DNA of 64,000 nucleotides from JAJDXW01 sp965223775 (GCA_965223775.1 OZ245021.1:5146001-5210000); one strand, 5' to 3'. Shown: positions 25,271 to 36,562, counted from the stretch's first letter. The notes: generated by a model from the sequence alone, not told the origin. Made by a program: numbers and translations.

Positions 25271-25498
25271 ATGCCGGTAGTCCGGGTCAAGGACAACGAG
25301 CCGTTCGATATTGCGCTCCGGCGCTTCAAGCGTTCCTGCGAGAAGGCGGGAATCCTGACCGAGGCGAGGCGCCGGGAGTTCTACGAGAAGCCTACCGCGA
25401 TGCGCAAGCGCAAGGCGGCGGCCGCCGTCAAGCGCTATCAGAAGAAGCTCGCCCGCGAAGCGATGCGCCGGCAGCAGGGACACCAGCGCCGCCACTGA
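25271..25498 (+). CDS. rpsU: Small ribosomal subunit protein bS21
   Basis: 75 residues. MPVVRVKDNEPFDIALRRFK then RSCEKAGILTEARRREFYEKP and a Lys/Arg-rich tail are textbook bS21. A GAAGGGAA ribosome-binding site precedes the ATG. It is the first gene of the macromolecular synthesis cluster and is divergent from tsaD. Confidence 0.97.
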   Translation: MPVVRVKDNEPFDIALRRFKRSCEKAGILTEARRREFYEKPTAMRKRKAAAAVKRYQKKLAREAMRRQQGHQRRH

Positions 25499-25578
25499 GG
25501 GGTACGGCCCGAATCGGCCGCCCGTCTTTCAAGTCTTCGTCCGGCCGCCGATCGGCGGCCGGCAGCCCGTGGGCCGTC

Positions 25579-26025
25579 ATGGACACGCTCAAGGAACGGA
25601 TACGACAGGACACCGTGGCGGCGATGCGCGCCCGGGACCGAGTCCGCTTGGCCGCCCTTCGGCTGGTTGCGTCCGAGATCAAGCAGCGCGAGGTCGATGG
25701 CCGGCAGCCGCTCGACGATGCGGGGGTGCTGGCCGTCCTCGATCGGATGCTGAAGCAGCGGCGCGACTCCGCCGAGCAGTTCCGGGCGGCGGGTCGCGAC
25801 GAGCTGGCCGCGGCCGAGATGTTCGAGATCGAGGTGATCGAGGCATACCTGCCCGCTCAGCTCACGCAGGAAGAAGTCGCGGCGCTGGTGGCCAAGGCGA
25901 TCGCGGCGTCGGGCGCGTCCTCCATGCGCGACATGGGCGGGGTCATGGCCCGGCTCCGGCCGGAGGTCCAGGGCCGCGCGGACATGGCCGAGGTGAGCCG
26001 GATCGTTCGCGAGCGCCTCGCCTGA
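25579..26025 (+). CDS. GatB/YqeY domain-containing protein
   Basis: 148 residues, normal length. LKERIRQDTVAAMRARDRVR, then IEAYLPAQLTQEEVAALV and MGGVMARLRPEVQGRADMAE match the YqeY family, which resembles the tRNA-binding tail domain of GatB. The function is unproven; tRNA-related roles are suspected. It sits between rpsU and dnaG as in many gammaproteobacteria. Confidence 0.93.
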   Translation: MDTLKERIRQDTVAAMRARDRVRLAALRLVASEIKQREVDGRQPLDDAGVLAVLDRMLKQRRDSAEQFRAAGRDELAAAEMFEIEVIEAYLPAQLTQEEVAALVAKAIAASGASSMRDMGGVMARLRPEVQGRADMAEVSRIVRERLA

Positions 26026-26044
26026 CCGCCGCCGCCCTGCGCTT

Positions 26045-26165
26045 CGTCTTCCCCGCCGCCGCCACCGCGATCGCCCTCGGCTTCGCCTTCCCCGCCGTCG
26101 CCTTTGCAATCGCCCTCGGCTTCGCCTTCCCCGCCGTCGCCCTTGCAATCGCCCTCGGGATCGCC
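26045..26165. repeat. 39-bp tandem repeat between yqeY and dnaG
   Basis: About three imperfect copies of a 39-bp unit containing ATCGCCCTCGGCTTCGCCTT and CCCCGCCGTC. The array is open in the plus frame (AIALGFAFPAV repeats), but it has no start and no place in the known operon proteins, so I treat it as non-coding. It lengthens the yqeY-dnaG spacer and lies just upstream of the dnaG ribosome-binding site. Confidence 0.75.
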
Positions 26166-26262
26166 GGCGCGGCTTGATCGGCCACGCGCCGGACCCTATC
26201 TTCCGACGGCAGGCGCACCGGCGCCCGGCCCGGGCCGCCGGTCCGGTGAGGAGGCTTCCCGC

Positions 26263-28113
26263 TTGGCAGGCGCATCCGGCCGCATCCCCTCGACGTTCAT
26301 CGACGACCTCCTGGCTCGCGTGGACATCGTGGACGTCATCGAGCCCCGGGTGCGACTCAAGCAGCGGGGCCGCGACTTCCTCGCCCGCTGTCCGTTCCAC
26401 GAGGAGAGGACCCCTTCCTTCAGCGTGAGCCGCGAGAAGCAGTTCTACTACTGCTTCGGGTGCCGGGCGAGCGGAACCGCGATCACCTTCCTGATGGAAT
26501 ACGATGGCCTCGGGTTCGTCGATGCGGTGGAGGAGCTGGCCGCCCGGGCCGGCATGGAGGTCCCACGCACGGGATTCGATCCGGGGGAGGCAGGGCAGGG
26601 GCGCGGCCGGTCGACGGACCTCGACGCGGTCTACGCGGCTCTCGAACACGCGAACCGGTACTTCCGGCGCCAGCTCCGGGAGCACTCGGGGCGCGGCCGG
26701 GCGGTCGAGTACCTCAAGTCCCGCGGGGTGTCGGGGGAGCTTGCGGCCCGGTTCGAGCTGGGGTTCGCGCCGCCCGGCTGGGAAGGGCTGATGTCGGCCC
26801 TCGGAGAGGCCGGGAAGGAGGTGCTCGAACGCGCCGGCCTCGTCATCCGCCGGGACGGCGGCACCCACTACGACCGGTTCCGGGATCGGGTGATGTTCCC
26901 GATCCGCGACCGCCGCGGGCGGGTCGTCGGGTTCGGCGGGCGGATCATCGGCGACGGTGAGCCGAAGTACCTCAACTCCCCGGACGGACCGGTATTCCAC
27001 AAGGGCCGGGAGCTCTACGGCCAGTACCAGGCGCGGCGCGGGCGGGGGAGCCGGCCCGCCCGGCTCGTCGTGGTGGAAGGCTACATGGACGTGGTGGCGC
27101 TCGCCCAGTTCGGCATCGACTGCGCGGTGGCGACCCTCGGGACGGCGGCGACCCGCGACCATCTCCGCGAGCTCTACCGCTCCACGCGGGAGGTGGTGTT
27201 CTGCTTCGACGGAGACACGGCGGGGCGCAGCGCCGCCTGGCGCGCCCTCGAGCAGGCGCTGCCCCTCATGCGCGACGGCCGGCTGGCGTCGTTCCTGTTC
27301 CTGCCCGAGGGCGAGGATCCCGATTCGTTCGTGCGTACCCGGGGAACGGAGGCGTTCGAGGCGGCCGCCGCCAAGGCTGCGCCATTGTCGGAGATGCTGT
27401 TCTCGACGCTGATGGGCGAGGCGGACCCGTCCACCCTGGAGGGGCGCGCCCGGATCGTGGAACGGGCGGCGGCGCTCGTCGCCACGGTTCCGGCCGGTGC
27501 CTTCCGGACCATGCTCGCGGACCGCGCGGCGGAAGTTGGCCGGGTGGCGCGAGAAGAGTTCCAGGTGCTTCTCGACCGCGCGAAGGCGGGCCGTGACGGC
27601 GGGGAGGCGCTCCGCCCCTCCGGACGCCGCCGGGAGGAGGGCCGCCGGGTACCGTCGCTCGTGCGGCAGGCGGTCCACCTGCTGCTGCATCAGCCTTCCC
27701 TCGCCGGGGCCGCCGTTCGGAGGGAGGGAATGATCGACCTCATCGAGCAACTGGAGCTCGAGGGTGCGCCGCTGCTCGCCGAGCTGCTTCGGGCGGCGGG
27801 GTCGGATCCCGCTCTCACCACTGCCGCGCTCGTGGAACGGTATCGTGGCCACGAGGCAGGACCGCACCTCGTGCGGCTCGCCGGCGAGTCCCTCCTCATC
27901 GAGGACGAGGAAGCCCGGGAAGCGGAGTTCGCCGGAGTGCTGAGCCGCCTGCGGGACACCGCCCGCCGGCAACGGCTGGAGCGGCTGCGCGGGCGGATGC
28001 GGTCGGGCTCGATCAGTGCTGCCGAGGAGAAGGAATACGTGCGTCTTCTCGCCGAGGGGGGGCGCCCCCGGGTACCGGCCGCAAACGCGGAAGTGCGCGG
28101 TCCTCGGCGTTGA
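26263..28113 (+). CDS. dnaG: DNA primase
   Basis: 616 residues, normal length, from a TTG at 26263. The TTG is chosen because TGAGGAGG lies about 8 nt upstream and because it starts just before the conserved IPSTFIDDLLARVDIVDVIE. The CHC2 zinc finger (CPFHEERTPSFSVSREKQ, CFGC) is at residues 40-65, the TOPRIM domain has VVEGYMDVVALAQFGI and FCFDGDTAGRSAA, and a C-terminal DnaB-binding region follows. It makes RNA primers for replication. It precedes rpoD by 55 bp. Confidence 0.96.
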   Translation: MAGASGRIPSTFIDDLLARVDIVDVIEPRVRLKQRGRDFLARCPFHEERTPSFSVSREKQFYYCFGCRASGTAITFLMEYDGLGFVDAVEELAARAGMEVPRTGFDPGEAGQGRGRSTDLDAVYAALEHANRYFRRQLREHSGRGRAVEYLKSRGVSGELAARFELGFAPPGWEGLMSALGEAGKEVLERAGLVIRRDGGTHYDRFRDRVMFPIRDRRGRVVGFGGRIIGDGEPKYLNSPDGPVFHKGRELYGQYQARRGRGSRPARLVVVEGYMDVVALAQFGIDCAVATLGTAATRDHLRELYRSTREVVFCFDGDTAGRSAAWRALEQALPLMRDGRLASFLFLPEGEDPDSFVRTRGTEAFEAAAAKAAPLSEMLFSTLMGEADPSTLEGRARIVERAAALVATVPAGAFRTMLADRAAEVGRVAREEFQVLLDRAKAGRDGGEALRPSGRRREEGRRVPSLVRQAVHLLLHQPSLAGAAVRREGMIDLIEQLELEGAPLLAELLRAAGSDPALTTAALVERYRGHEAGPHLVRLAGESLLIEDEEAREAEFAGVLSRLRDTARRQRLERLRGRMRSGSISAAEEKEYVRLLAEGGRPRVPAANAEVRGPRR

Positions 28114-28138
28114 TCTCGATACCCTGTGCCACTAAAAT
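28110..28138 (+). promoter_or_regulatory. Internal promoter for rpoD
   Basis: TTGATC at 28110-28115, a 17-bp spacer and TAAAAT at 28133-28138, ending 30 bp before the rpoD ATG. The -35 overlaps the dnaG stop. An internal rpoD promoter is known from the E. coli cluster, which supports this reading. Confidence 0.6.
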
Positions 28139-28168
28139 GGACTGTTCCCTCGAAGTCGGTCTCGCGCA

Positions 28169-29986
<1,818 letters not shown>

Positions 29987-30024
29987 GCGGCGGCGTTCTC
30001 CGGCGTCGCCCCGTAGAGAGGCCG

Positions 30025-30101
<77 letters not shown>

Positions 30102-30346
30102 ATAAAACAAATAGTTACGATGGTCTAGGAGATTCGGAGAAGATTGCAGTCAGTGTTTGGTCAGCAAATGGCCAACGACGCCGGGTTCTGGCTTCCCCTT
30201 GCGGACCATCTCATTTTGGCGCTCGCCATCGAACCATGAGGTCACCGTCCTCTGGGATCGGAACCACCTCGATCTCGCACCCCCCGCCTGGTCAGCGTCA
30301 ACTGTTCTTTCCGCCGGAAAATCTAACGGGATTAGTAGTTAGGGGC
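30102..30346. other. Left edge of the accessory region after the tRNA
   Basis: Composition drops in GC immediately after the CCA (AATAAAACAAATAGTTACGA). No intact gene; a minus-strand peptide ending WFDGERQNEMVRKGKPEPGV and VGHLLTKH may be a scrap of a small protein. No integrase and no second copy of the tRNA 3' end were found nearby. Confidence 0.4.
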
Positions 30347-30586
30347 TTATGAGCGTCGGATTTTCTTGTGCGCCGGGACCGGGAACAAGATGTTGGCCAC
30401 CGGAAGAAGCGGATAGTTGCCCGTGAGGAGCCGGTACACCTCCCGCAACTCCTCTCCGCTCACTCGTCTCCATCGTCCGTCCTCCTCCTCGGCAAGCACC
30501 GAATTCTCCGGGGGATACGGATTCGCCTGGTGCCCCTCGGAATCCCCAACGTAATCTCCTAGGTAGATCACCATGTACCGTGGCAT
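30347..30586 (-). CDS. Small hypothetical protein downstream of methyltransferase fragment
   Basis: 79 residues from an ATG at 30586 that overlaps the TGA of the methyltransferase fragment (TGATG), so the two were once coupled. The sequence MPRYMVIYLGDYVGDSEGHQ, then EEEDGRWRRVSGEELREVYR, has no recognised family. Because upstream coding is broken, its expression is doubtful. Confidence 0.4.
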   Translation of the reverse strand: MPRYMVIYLGDYVGDSEGHQANPYPPENSVLAEEEDGRWRRVSGEELREVYRLLTGNYPLLPVANILFPVPAHKKIRRS

Positions 30587-30856
30587 CAGTCCGGCTCCGG
30601 GAGAGCCATCGTTTCCTGACCGGAACTGCGGCCCACCACGCTCGGCGTGAGAAACCGCTTGCCGTCCAGAATGTCGGGCACCATGAGAAGCTGCATCCGC
30701 GCGTACTTCGTCCCGACTACCTCCAGATCGCCTGCCTGGGCCATCTCGCGCCGGAAGTTGCGCTCCTTCGTTGGCCCCAAGGGCTCCATGATGATGAGCC
30801 CCGCCAGTTCCGCTTCCTCGCGCTCCAGCACGCCACGCACGGCCCGCACATCCGCG
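30586..30856 (-). pseudogene. Site-specific DNA methyltransferase, C-terminal fragment
   Basis: Codons read ADVRAVRGVLEREEAELAGL, then GLIIMEPLGPTKERNFRREM and GTKYARMQLLMVPDILDGKR. The pattern L-I-x-x-E-P...GTKxxRxQ-L...L-DGKR is the C-terminal end of type III-like adenine-specific DNA methyltransferases. The catalytic DPPY part and the SAM-binding motif are absent. It is joined upstream, out of frame, to a Y-family polymerase fragment. Confidence 0.65.
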
Positions 30857-31495
30857 ATAGTAGGCATCCAGTGACGGCACCCGGTCGAACGCAATCTTGA
30901 GTCCGGTGTAGGGACTGGTCGGATCCCCCGTGACTCCACGCTGAATCACGCTCACGCCGAAGCGCTCCCGGATCTCGGCAAACGCCCTGCCGATCGGGTG
31001 GTCGAACGTATCCGACCCCTCGAGCAGGTCAATGAACTGCCATGGGTCCGTGGCCAGGTCGTCGAGAACGACCGTGATCCGCTCAAGGACGCATCGTTCC
31101 CTGAGTGCCCGCCACGCGACGCTGGCTGCTCCCAGGGCCTCCTTCTCGCCGCCCGGGTACGAGATGGCGCAAAGGGCCGCATAGAGCCGGTCCCCCACCT
31201 TGCCCTCGAGACGGACTCTGCCGGGGCGAAGCCCTGTGCCTCTGGCGCGAAGCCAGCCGCATAGCGCAAGCCACCTCGCGATGGGCTCGGCCCCGCTTCG
31301 GACCGAACGCTCGAGCACCCGGGAGTGGGACATCGACTTCGGCGTCTCTCGGGTCGTCCACCGGACGTCATGACCGTGCATCGCGAGCAACATCCGCTCC
31401 CCGTCCACCGACCCGAAGGCGTCCCTGATGCGCGAGAGCGGGGCATGGAAGAAGTCCGAGACGGACTCGATCCCGTACATGCGAAGCCGCTCGCG
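30857..31495 (-). pseudogene. Y-family DNA polymerase (DinB/UmuC-like), C-terminal fragment
   Basis: About 210 codons. RERLRMYGIESVSDFFHAPL is the thumb region; KSMSHSRVLERSVRSGAEPI then RARGTGLRPGRVRL is the little-finger domain; and GDPTSPYTGLKIAFDRVPSL is the conserved C-terminus of one Y-family branch. The catalytic palm (DxD and SxDE) is missing. It is fused in frame at its N-terminus to an amidase remnant near 31496. Confidence 0.6.
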
Positions 31496-32744
31496 GTACC
31501 GCCCGAAGACGTTGGCCATGTCCCGGTACATCGAGAGGCGGATGGCGGCGGCCTCCTCGGGCCCGAGTCTCGGCATGCCGCGCATGTACGCCTGGTACTC
31601 GCGGGCCGGAGCGGAGAGGAGTGCCCGGTCCTCGGGCGACATCTTCTCGGGGTCCGGATAGCCCGGGAACGCCGCGTAGTGGGCTGCGCCGGCCTCGAAC
31701 ACACGGCGGGTCCAGGGAATGCTTAGGACTGATCGAATTAAAGTTTCCAACTTGATCGCGGGTGCAATTCACAGTTCCGGTTACCGTGGAGCTCGCTTCG
31801 ATGCAAAGGCCGACGCCACCTGGAAACTCAATTTTCGTCACCCTCCTTACCTCCTGGACTATCGCCCCCGCTTCACGCAGTGCCGCAGCAGCCGACTCGG
31901 TGTTGCGCACGACCTCGGGATCGACCTCGAAATAGCCAAGGTCCATCGAGAGCGCGATCCGCCATCCCTTGATACCGTCCGGTTGGAGAGGGAGATCGAG
32001 CTGGTCCGGGACCGAGGCCGGGTCGTCGCGGTGCTGGCCTGCCATGACATTCAGCATGAGGACAGCGTCGGCAACGGTGCGCGTCATCGGACCGTAGGCG
32101 AGGTAGGAGTCAAGAGAGCCCGGCCCGCCGCTCGGCACCCGCCCGTGGGAGGGCTTCAGACCGAAGACGCCGCAGCACGAGGCCGGAATGCGGATCGAAC
32201 CCCCGATGTCCGATCCGTCCGCGAGCGTCGTCATGCCGGCAGCGAGCGCCGCTCCCGCCCCCCCGCTCGATCCGCCCGGGGAGAGTTCGAGGTTCCAGGG
32301 GTTTCGGGTCACGCCCCAGAGATCGGAATGGGTGACTCCCAGAAGCGCGAACTCCGGCGTGGTGGTTCGCCCGAGGAGAATTGCGCCTGCGTGCAGGAGC
32401 CGGTCCACGTAGACGAGACTCCTGCCGGGACGGTGGTGCTCGTGGAGCCGCGAGCCGTAGGTCGTGGTCTCCCCCTTCACGTCGTGGAAGTCCTTGATGA
32501 CGATCGGGATCCCTTCGAGGGGCCTCGGGTGGGCTCCACCTCTTGCGTACCGCTTCTCCGCCTTCCGGGCTTCGTCGAGGGCGCGGTCGAAGAACGTATG
32601 GGTGAAGGCGTTGACCTTCGGCTCGACGTCCTCGATGCGCGCGACGAGACTCGTGACGAGCTCGACCGGCGAGAGGCTCCGCTCGACGAAGCGATCGCGT
32701 GCCTGCACCGCAGTGAGGTAGCACAGTTCTGGGTCGGCGTTCAT
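31496..32744 (-). pseudogene. Amidase-signature enzyme, interrupted and 3'-truncated
   Basis: From the ATG at 32744 the frame is a good amidase: EGIPIVIKDFHDVKGETTTY carries the catalytic Lys, ELSPGGSSGGAGAALAAGMT the GGSSGG motif with cis-Ser, and DGSDIGGSIRIPASCCGVFG the nucleophile-Ser segment. At 31848 it is broken by a 124-bp insertion (31724-31847). After it the family resumes in another frame (SIPWTRRVFEAGAAHYAAFP) and ends at MANVFGRY near 31496, where the polymerase fragment begins. About 60-100 C-terminal residues are missing. Amidases hydrolyse amide bonds; the substrate is unknown. Confidence 0.75.
31724..31847. mobile_element. Short insertion with imperfect inverted ends inside the amidase gene
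   Basis: About 124 bp that break the amidase between QEV and IPWTRR. Near its ends the plus strand reads CGAATTAAAGTTTCCAACTT and CACCTGGAAACTCAATTTTC, imperfect inverted repeats sharing TGGAAACT and AATT. It has no coding capacity. It could be joined remnants of an IS or a small MITE unrelated to the CTAG family. Confidence 0.5.
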
Positions 32745-33128
32745 GGTCGGCAATGCTACGTCGAGGCCAACTCCGTCGCAGCAGTTGGATAGCCGACATC
32801 GCCGCCGTGGTCGTCCGGGCGGCTTACCAGAAGTGGGTCCGCAGAAGTAGTCGGAATTGTCGACACATCGGTCGACTTGTCCTACTCCTTGTCGCCGTCC
32901 AGGTCCCAGGGACGGTCTCGCTCCGCCTGCTCGGCCCCGATCCGGGCGATTGTCCACCCGGCAGGGAAGGTCAATCCATGATGTCCAGGCGATGACATTA
33001 TTTGTCGCCCTTACTGTCCGATCCTTGGTCTAGTCGAGGCTAAGAATCTGAATTATAATCCATTACAGGACCAGATGGTGCTCCTGCCATGCATGATTCG
33101 GGCCAGGGCTTCACCAATTGGGAGAGTC
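32745..33128. other. Gap with a candidate promoter for the protease-like gene
   Basis: 384 bp with no gene. On the plus strand a perfect TATAAT (33054-33059) sits 70 bp before the DUF2268-like start, but no good -35 box is at 16-18 bp (TAGTCG is the best). A GTCGAC-N6-GTCGAC pair occurs at about 32858-32876. The amidase promoter should be near 32745-32800. Confidence 0.4.
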
Positions 33129-33809
33129 ATGACGATCAAGTTCCATCTACTGGATGCGATGACCGAAATCCCTGCCCAGCTCAAGGTAGACATCGTACGC
33201 GAGCTTGAAACAGCGAACGAGCGGATCGCACATCTCATTCAACTGGATCGCCTCGATATCGTCGTGGCGCCCGAAGCCTGGGTGATTCCAGAGTTTGGTC
33301 TCTGTGGGTATGCAAATGGTCCTGGCCGCATCACGATTACGTTGGACCCGAGCTCACCCCGGCTACACGATCCTGAGCGGTCTGACAGGATTCTCGGCAC
33401 GCTTGCACACGAAATGCACCATGTGGCGAGGCTTCGAAGCGGTGTCGAGACGTACACCCTGGGGGGCCGATTCGTCAGTGAAGGCCTCGCCCAATGCTTC
33501 GAGGAGGAGGTTGGTGCCCCAACGCCCTTCTACGCGGTATCACTCGACGACCAGACAATGAAGAAAATGGCGGAGCGTGCCCGCCCGCTCCTGTCAGCGA
33601 ACGACTACGATCACGCCGCCTGGATGTTCGGCCGAAGGGACAATCCCGAGTGGCCGCGCCTTGCGGGATACTCCCTGGGGTATGCAGTGGTCAAGGCGTG
33701 GCTCGAGAGCAAGGAGCTGTCGGCCACTGATGCAGTTGGTGTTTCGGCCTCCGACGTAGCCGACGACTGGCAGGCAGGCAGGATTTCCATATCGACCGGC
33801 CCCCACTGA
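33129..33809 (+). CDS. DUF2268-like predicted zinc metalloprotease
   Basis: 226 residues from the ATG at 33129, preceded by GGGAGAG about 5 nt upstream; an earlier Met at 33075 lacks such a site. The zinc motif HEMHH lies in ILGTLAHEMHHVARL, followed by the downstream acidic helix GRFVSEGLAQCFEEEVG typical of the DUF2268 group. No signal peptide, so it is likely cytoplasmic. A closing motif, GYSLGYAVVKAWLESKEL, also fits. One of few intact genes in the 30-37 kb stretch; its neighbours are wrecks. Confidence 0.75.
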   Translation: MTIKFHLLDAMTEIPAQLKVDIVRELETANERIAHLIQLDRLDIVVAPEAWVIPEFGLCGYANGPGRITITLDPSSPRLHDPERSDRILGTLAHEMHHVARLRSGVETYTLGGRFVSEGLAQCFEEEVGAPTPFYAVSLDDQTMKKMAERARPLLSANDYDHAAWMFGRRDNPEWPRLAGYSLGYAVVKAWLESKELSATDAVGVSASDVADDWQAGRISISTGPH

Positions 33810-34108
33810 CCGGTCCGGTTCGAATGTCTGAACGCCGCTCGCGCCGGGAGCACGCCCACCCAGGTCTCGGGAAGGAACCGGTCCAGCACCTCTCCCGCCT
33901 GAACGGCGACGCGAGCCATCTCGCACAGGACCGCCTCGAGAAACTCGGGCTCCACGAACGGACCCGCCTCCAAGTCGCCGTCCTTGTGCGGACGCATCAG
34001 GTGGCCAGACTTCATCGTGGGGTGGGCGGCGAGCTCGGACAGCATCTTGTACTGCTTCTCGCGCCTGCGGTCATCGCGCCCATCGCGTCGGTCCAGCTCG
34101 ATCCGCAC
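33810..34108 (-). pseudogene. Unrecognised coding remnant beside the IS21 element
   Basis: An open minus-strand frame reads VRIELDRRDGRDDRRREKQY and YKMLSELAAHPTMKSGHLMR with protein-like composition. It stays open into the DUF2268 gene on the other strand, but the likely true part ends near 33810. It may begin upstream of 34108 and be cut by the IS21 left end at about 34143. No family recognised. Confidence 0.35.
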
Positions 34109-34311
34109 CTTGACGGGAGAAAACTCCTTCCGCTCCGCCTTCTGTCAAGGGCGGAGAGAAACCAGACCAAAGGGCGGAGCAAAACACTGCCACCGCAGCC
34201 GTGGGGGTGAGGTGGTCCGAGGGGGTCGGGATTCGGCTTGGGGCGGCGGGAGCCGGAAACGCAGGGAGGGCGTAGCCCGACCGGAGTTTCCGGCTGACGA
34301 CGGTGTGGTGA

Positions 34312-35076
34312 TCAGCCCGCGGGGGCCATTTTCCGCGCGCGGCTGTGATTGAGGCGAAAACTTTCGCCGTTCATTTCGAGGATATGGACATGATGGGTAA
34401 GGCGGTCGAGCAGCGCCCCGGTCAGGCGCTCCGAGCCGAACGTCTCGGTCCATTCGTCGAAGGGGAGATTCGAGGTGATGAGGGTCGCAGCGCGCTCGTA
34501 GCGTTGCGAGACGAGTTCGAACAGCAGCTCTGCGCCGGTCTTCGACAACGGGACGAAGCCCAGCTCGTCGATGATCAACAGGCTGTGGTTGGCGAGCTGC
34601 TTTTGCAGCCGCAGCAGTCGTCGTTCGTCGCGTGCCTCCATGAGTTCGTGCACGAGCGCCGCGGCGGTGACGAAGCGCACCGACAGCCCCTGCTGGCACG
34701 CGGCCAGTCCCAGCCCCAGAGCGGCGTGAGTCTTGCCCGTACCCGATGGGCCCAGAGCGATCACGTTCTCGCGCCGTTCGATCCACTCACACCGGGCGAG
34801 CTCGAGGATCTGGACCTTGTTCACCGAGGGGATGGCCTTGAACTCGAAGCTGTCCAGGCTCTTGGTAGTGGGGAACTTCGCCGCCTTGATGCGCCGCTCA
34901 ACGAGACGCCGTTCGCGGTCGATGAGCTCGAGCTCGACCAGGCGCGAGAGGAACTGAACATGGTCCAAGCCCTCGTGCGCCGACTGGCGCGCCACCTTCT
35001 CGTACTCGCGAAGGAATGTCGGGAGCTTGAGGGTCTTGAGCCGATGCTCGAGCAGGATCCGGGGCGACTCGCTCAT
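34312..35076 (-). CDS. istB: IS21-family ATP-binding helper IstB (element 1)
   Basis: 254 residues from the ATG at 35076, which overlaps the istA stop (ATGA). RLKTLKLPTFLREYEKVARQ is the N-terminal helical domain, GPSGTGKTHAALGLGLAAC the Walker A, SLLIIDELGFVPLSKTGAEL the Walker B, and LITSNLPFDEWTETFGSERL the sensor region. It is a DnaA/DnaC-like AAA+ protein that helps IstA choose a target. The frame is intact, though its partner istA is broken. Confidence 0.9.
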   Translation of the reverse strand: MSESPRILLEHRLKTLKLPTFLREYEKVARQSAHEGLDHVQFLSRLVELELIDRERRLVERRIKAAKFPTTKSLDSFEFKAIPSVNKVQILELARCEWIERRENVIALGPSGTGKTHAALGLGLAACQQGLSVRFVTAAALVHELMEARDERRLLRLQKQLANHSLLIIDELGFVPLSKTGAELLFELVSQRYERAATLITSNLPFDEWTETFGSERLTGALLDRLTHHVHILEMNGESFRLNHSRARKMAPAG

Positions 35077-36562
35077 TGCGCACCTGCGGACATCAGGCAC
35101 CGGTAGCTCGCGGCGCAGGTCTTGGCGACGTTGGCCCGTGGCAGGTACGGATAGACGTCGAGGTCGAGCCTTGGCGGGCGCTTCTCGACCCGGCACAGCA
35201 CCAGGTGCTTGACCGCGTCGAAGCCAATGGCGCCAAGACGAAGGGCGTGCTTGACCGCCGCGTGCACGTCGTCCAGGCCAAACGTCTCCAGGAGCCGAAG
35301 GACCTGCACGTACTCGCGGCGTCCGGCTCGCCCCGAGCGCGCCTCCATCAACCGGCGAAGGGTCGCGAACGCATCGGGCAGCTCCCACCCGGCGAGCGGC
35401 GCCGCCTGGTCCAGCGCTCCGGGCTAGCGTTCGATGAGCGGCAGGTAGTGCAGCGGGTCAAAGACGGTGTCTTCGCCCTCGTAGGAGCGCCGGTGGCGGG
35501 CGATGACCTCCGTGCCGCACCCGATCACCACCTGCTCGACGTAGCCGCGCACCCACACCTGGTGATATCCGTAGGCGACCGGGACGGAGTAGTCGTTGGT
35601 CTGGAAGCGCACCAGCGACTGCGAGCTCACCTGACCGGGGGCTTGATGACAGGCATCGAACGGTGCCGCCGGCAACGCGGCCATCGCCTCGAGGTCGCGT
35701 TTGAGGCGCTCGGTGTGCTCTCGCGGTGCCCGCGAAGAACGTCGCCCTGGCGCTCGCGGCAGCGCTGCTCCAGGTACTCGTTGAACGCCTCGAAGCTCGC
35801 AAAGCGCGGCAGCGGAACCATGAAGTTGCGCCGCGACCAGCCCACCAGACCTTCCACCGCCCCCTTGTCGTTGCCCTTGCCGGGGCGCCCGTACCGGTCC
35901 CGGATGAGGTAGTGCGAGAGAAATCCGCTGAACAGCCGCGTCCGGCGGCGCGTCCCGTCGCGTTCAATCCGCGACACAAGACACCGGTCGTTGTCGTAGA
36001 GAATCGACAACGGCACCGTGCCGAAGAACGAGAACGCGTGCACGTGCCCGTCGACCCATGCCTCGGCCCTCGCCGCGGGGTACGCCCGAACGTATGACGC
36101 GTCGCTGTGCGGCAGGTCAAAGGCGAAGAAATGGACCTTCTGCTTGACCCCGCCGATGAACGCCCACGCTTCGCCGAAATCGGCCTGCGCGTGCCCTGGC
36201 GGATGCTGAAGCGGCACGTACATCTCCCGGCGCCCGCGATGATGCTCGCGAACGTAGTCCTTCACGATCGTGTACCCGCCGGTGAAGCCGTGCTCGTCGC
36301 GAAGACGCTCGAAGATGCGCTTCGCGGTGTGCTTCTGCTTGCGATGCTCGTCCTTGCGATCCCCCCGCAGCCACTCGTCGATGAATCCGGTGAAACCATC
36401 GAGCTTCGGACGGCGCACCGGCGCCGTGCGTCGGTACCCCGGCGGGACAGAGAACTCGAGCATCTTCCTCACGCTCTCGCGTGAGACCCCGAAATGGCGC
36501 GCCGCCGCGCGCTCGCTCATCCCGTCCCGGCACGCCAGACGGACCTTGCGATACAGCTCCAT
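35073..36562 (-). pseudogene. istA: IS21-family transposase IstA (element 1), frameshifted with internal stop
   Basis: An N-terminal helix-turn-helix (SERAAARHFGVSRESVRKML) and the DDE catalytic core are visible: HAQADFGEAWAF, ILYDNDRCLV and GNDKGAVEGLVG. A frameshift near 35715 removes the frame after GDVLRGHRES; the rest continues in another frame (SLVRFQTNDYSVPVAYGYHQ). A TAG at 35424 then interrupts LIER, replacing a Lys codon (AAG), before a final open part to 35073. A complete protein would be about 495 residues. Confidence 0.85.

Noticed and set aside
26045..26165. Possible CRISPR array
   Set aside because: Units are contiguous tandem copies with no spacers, only three, and without cas genes; it is a simple tandem repeat.
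25438..27972. An 844-codon minus-strand open frame
   Set aside because: Antisense to dnaG and yqeY; no start context and no family features.
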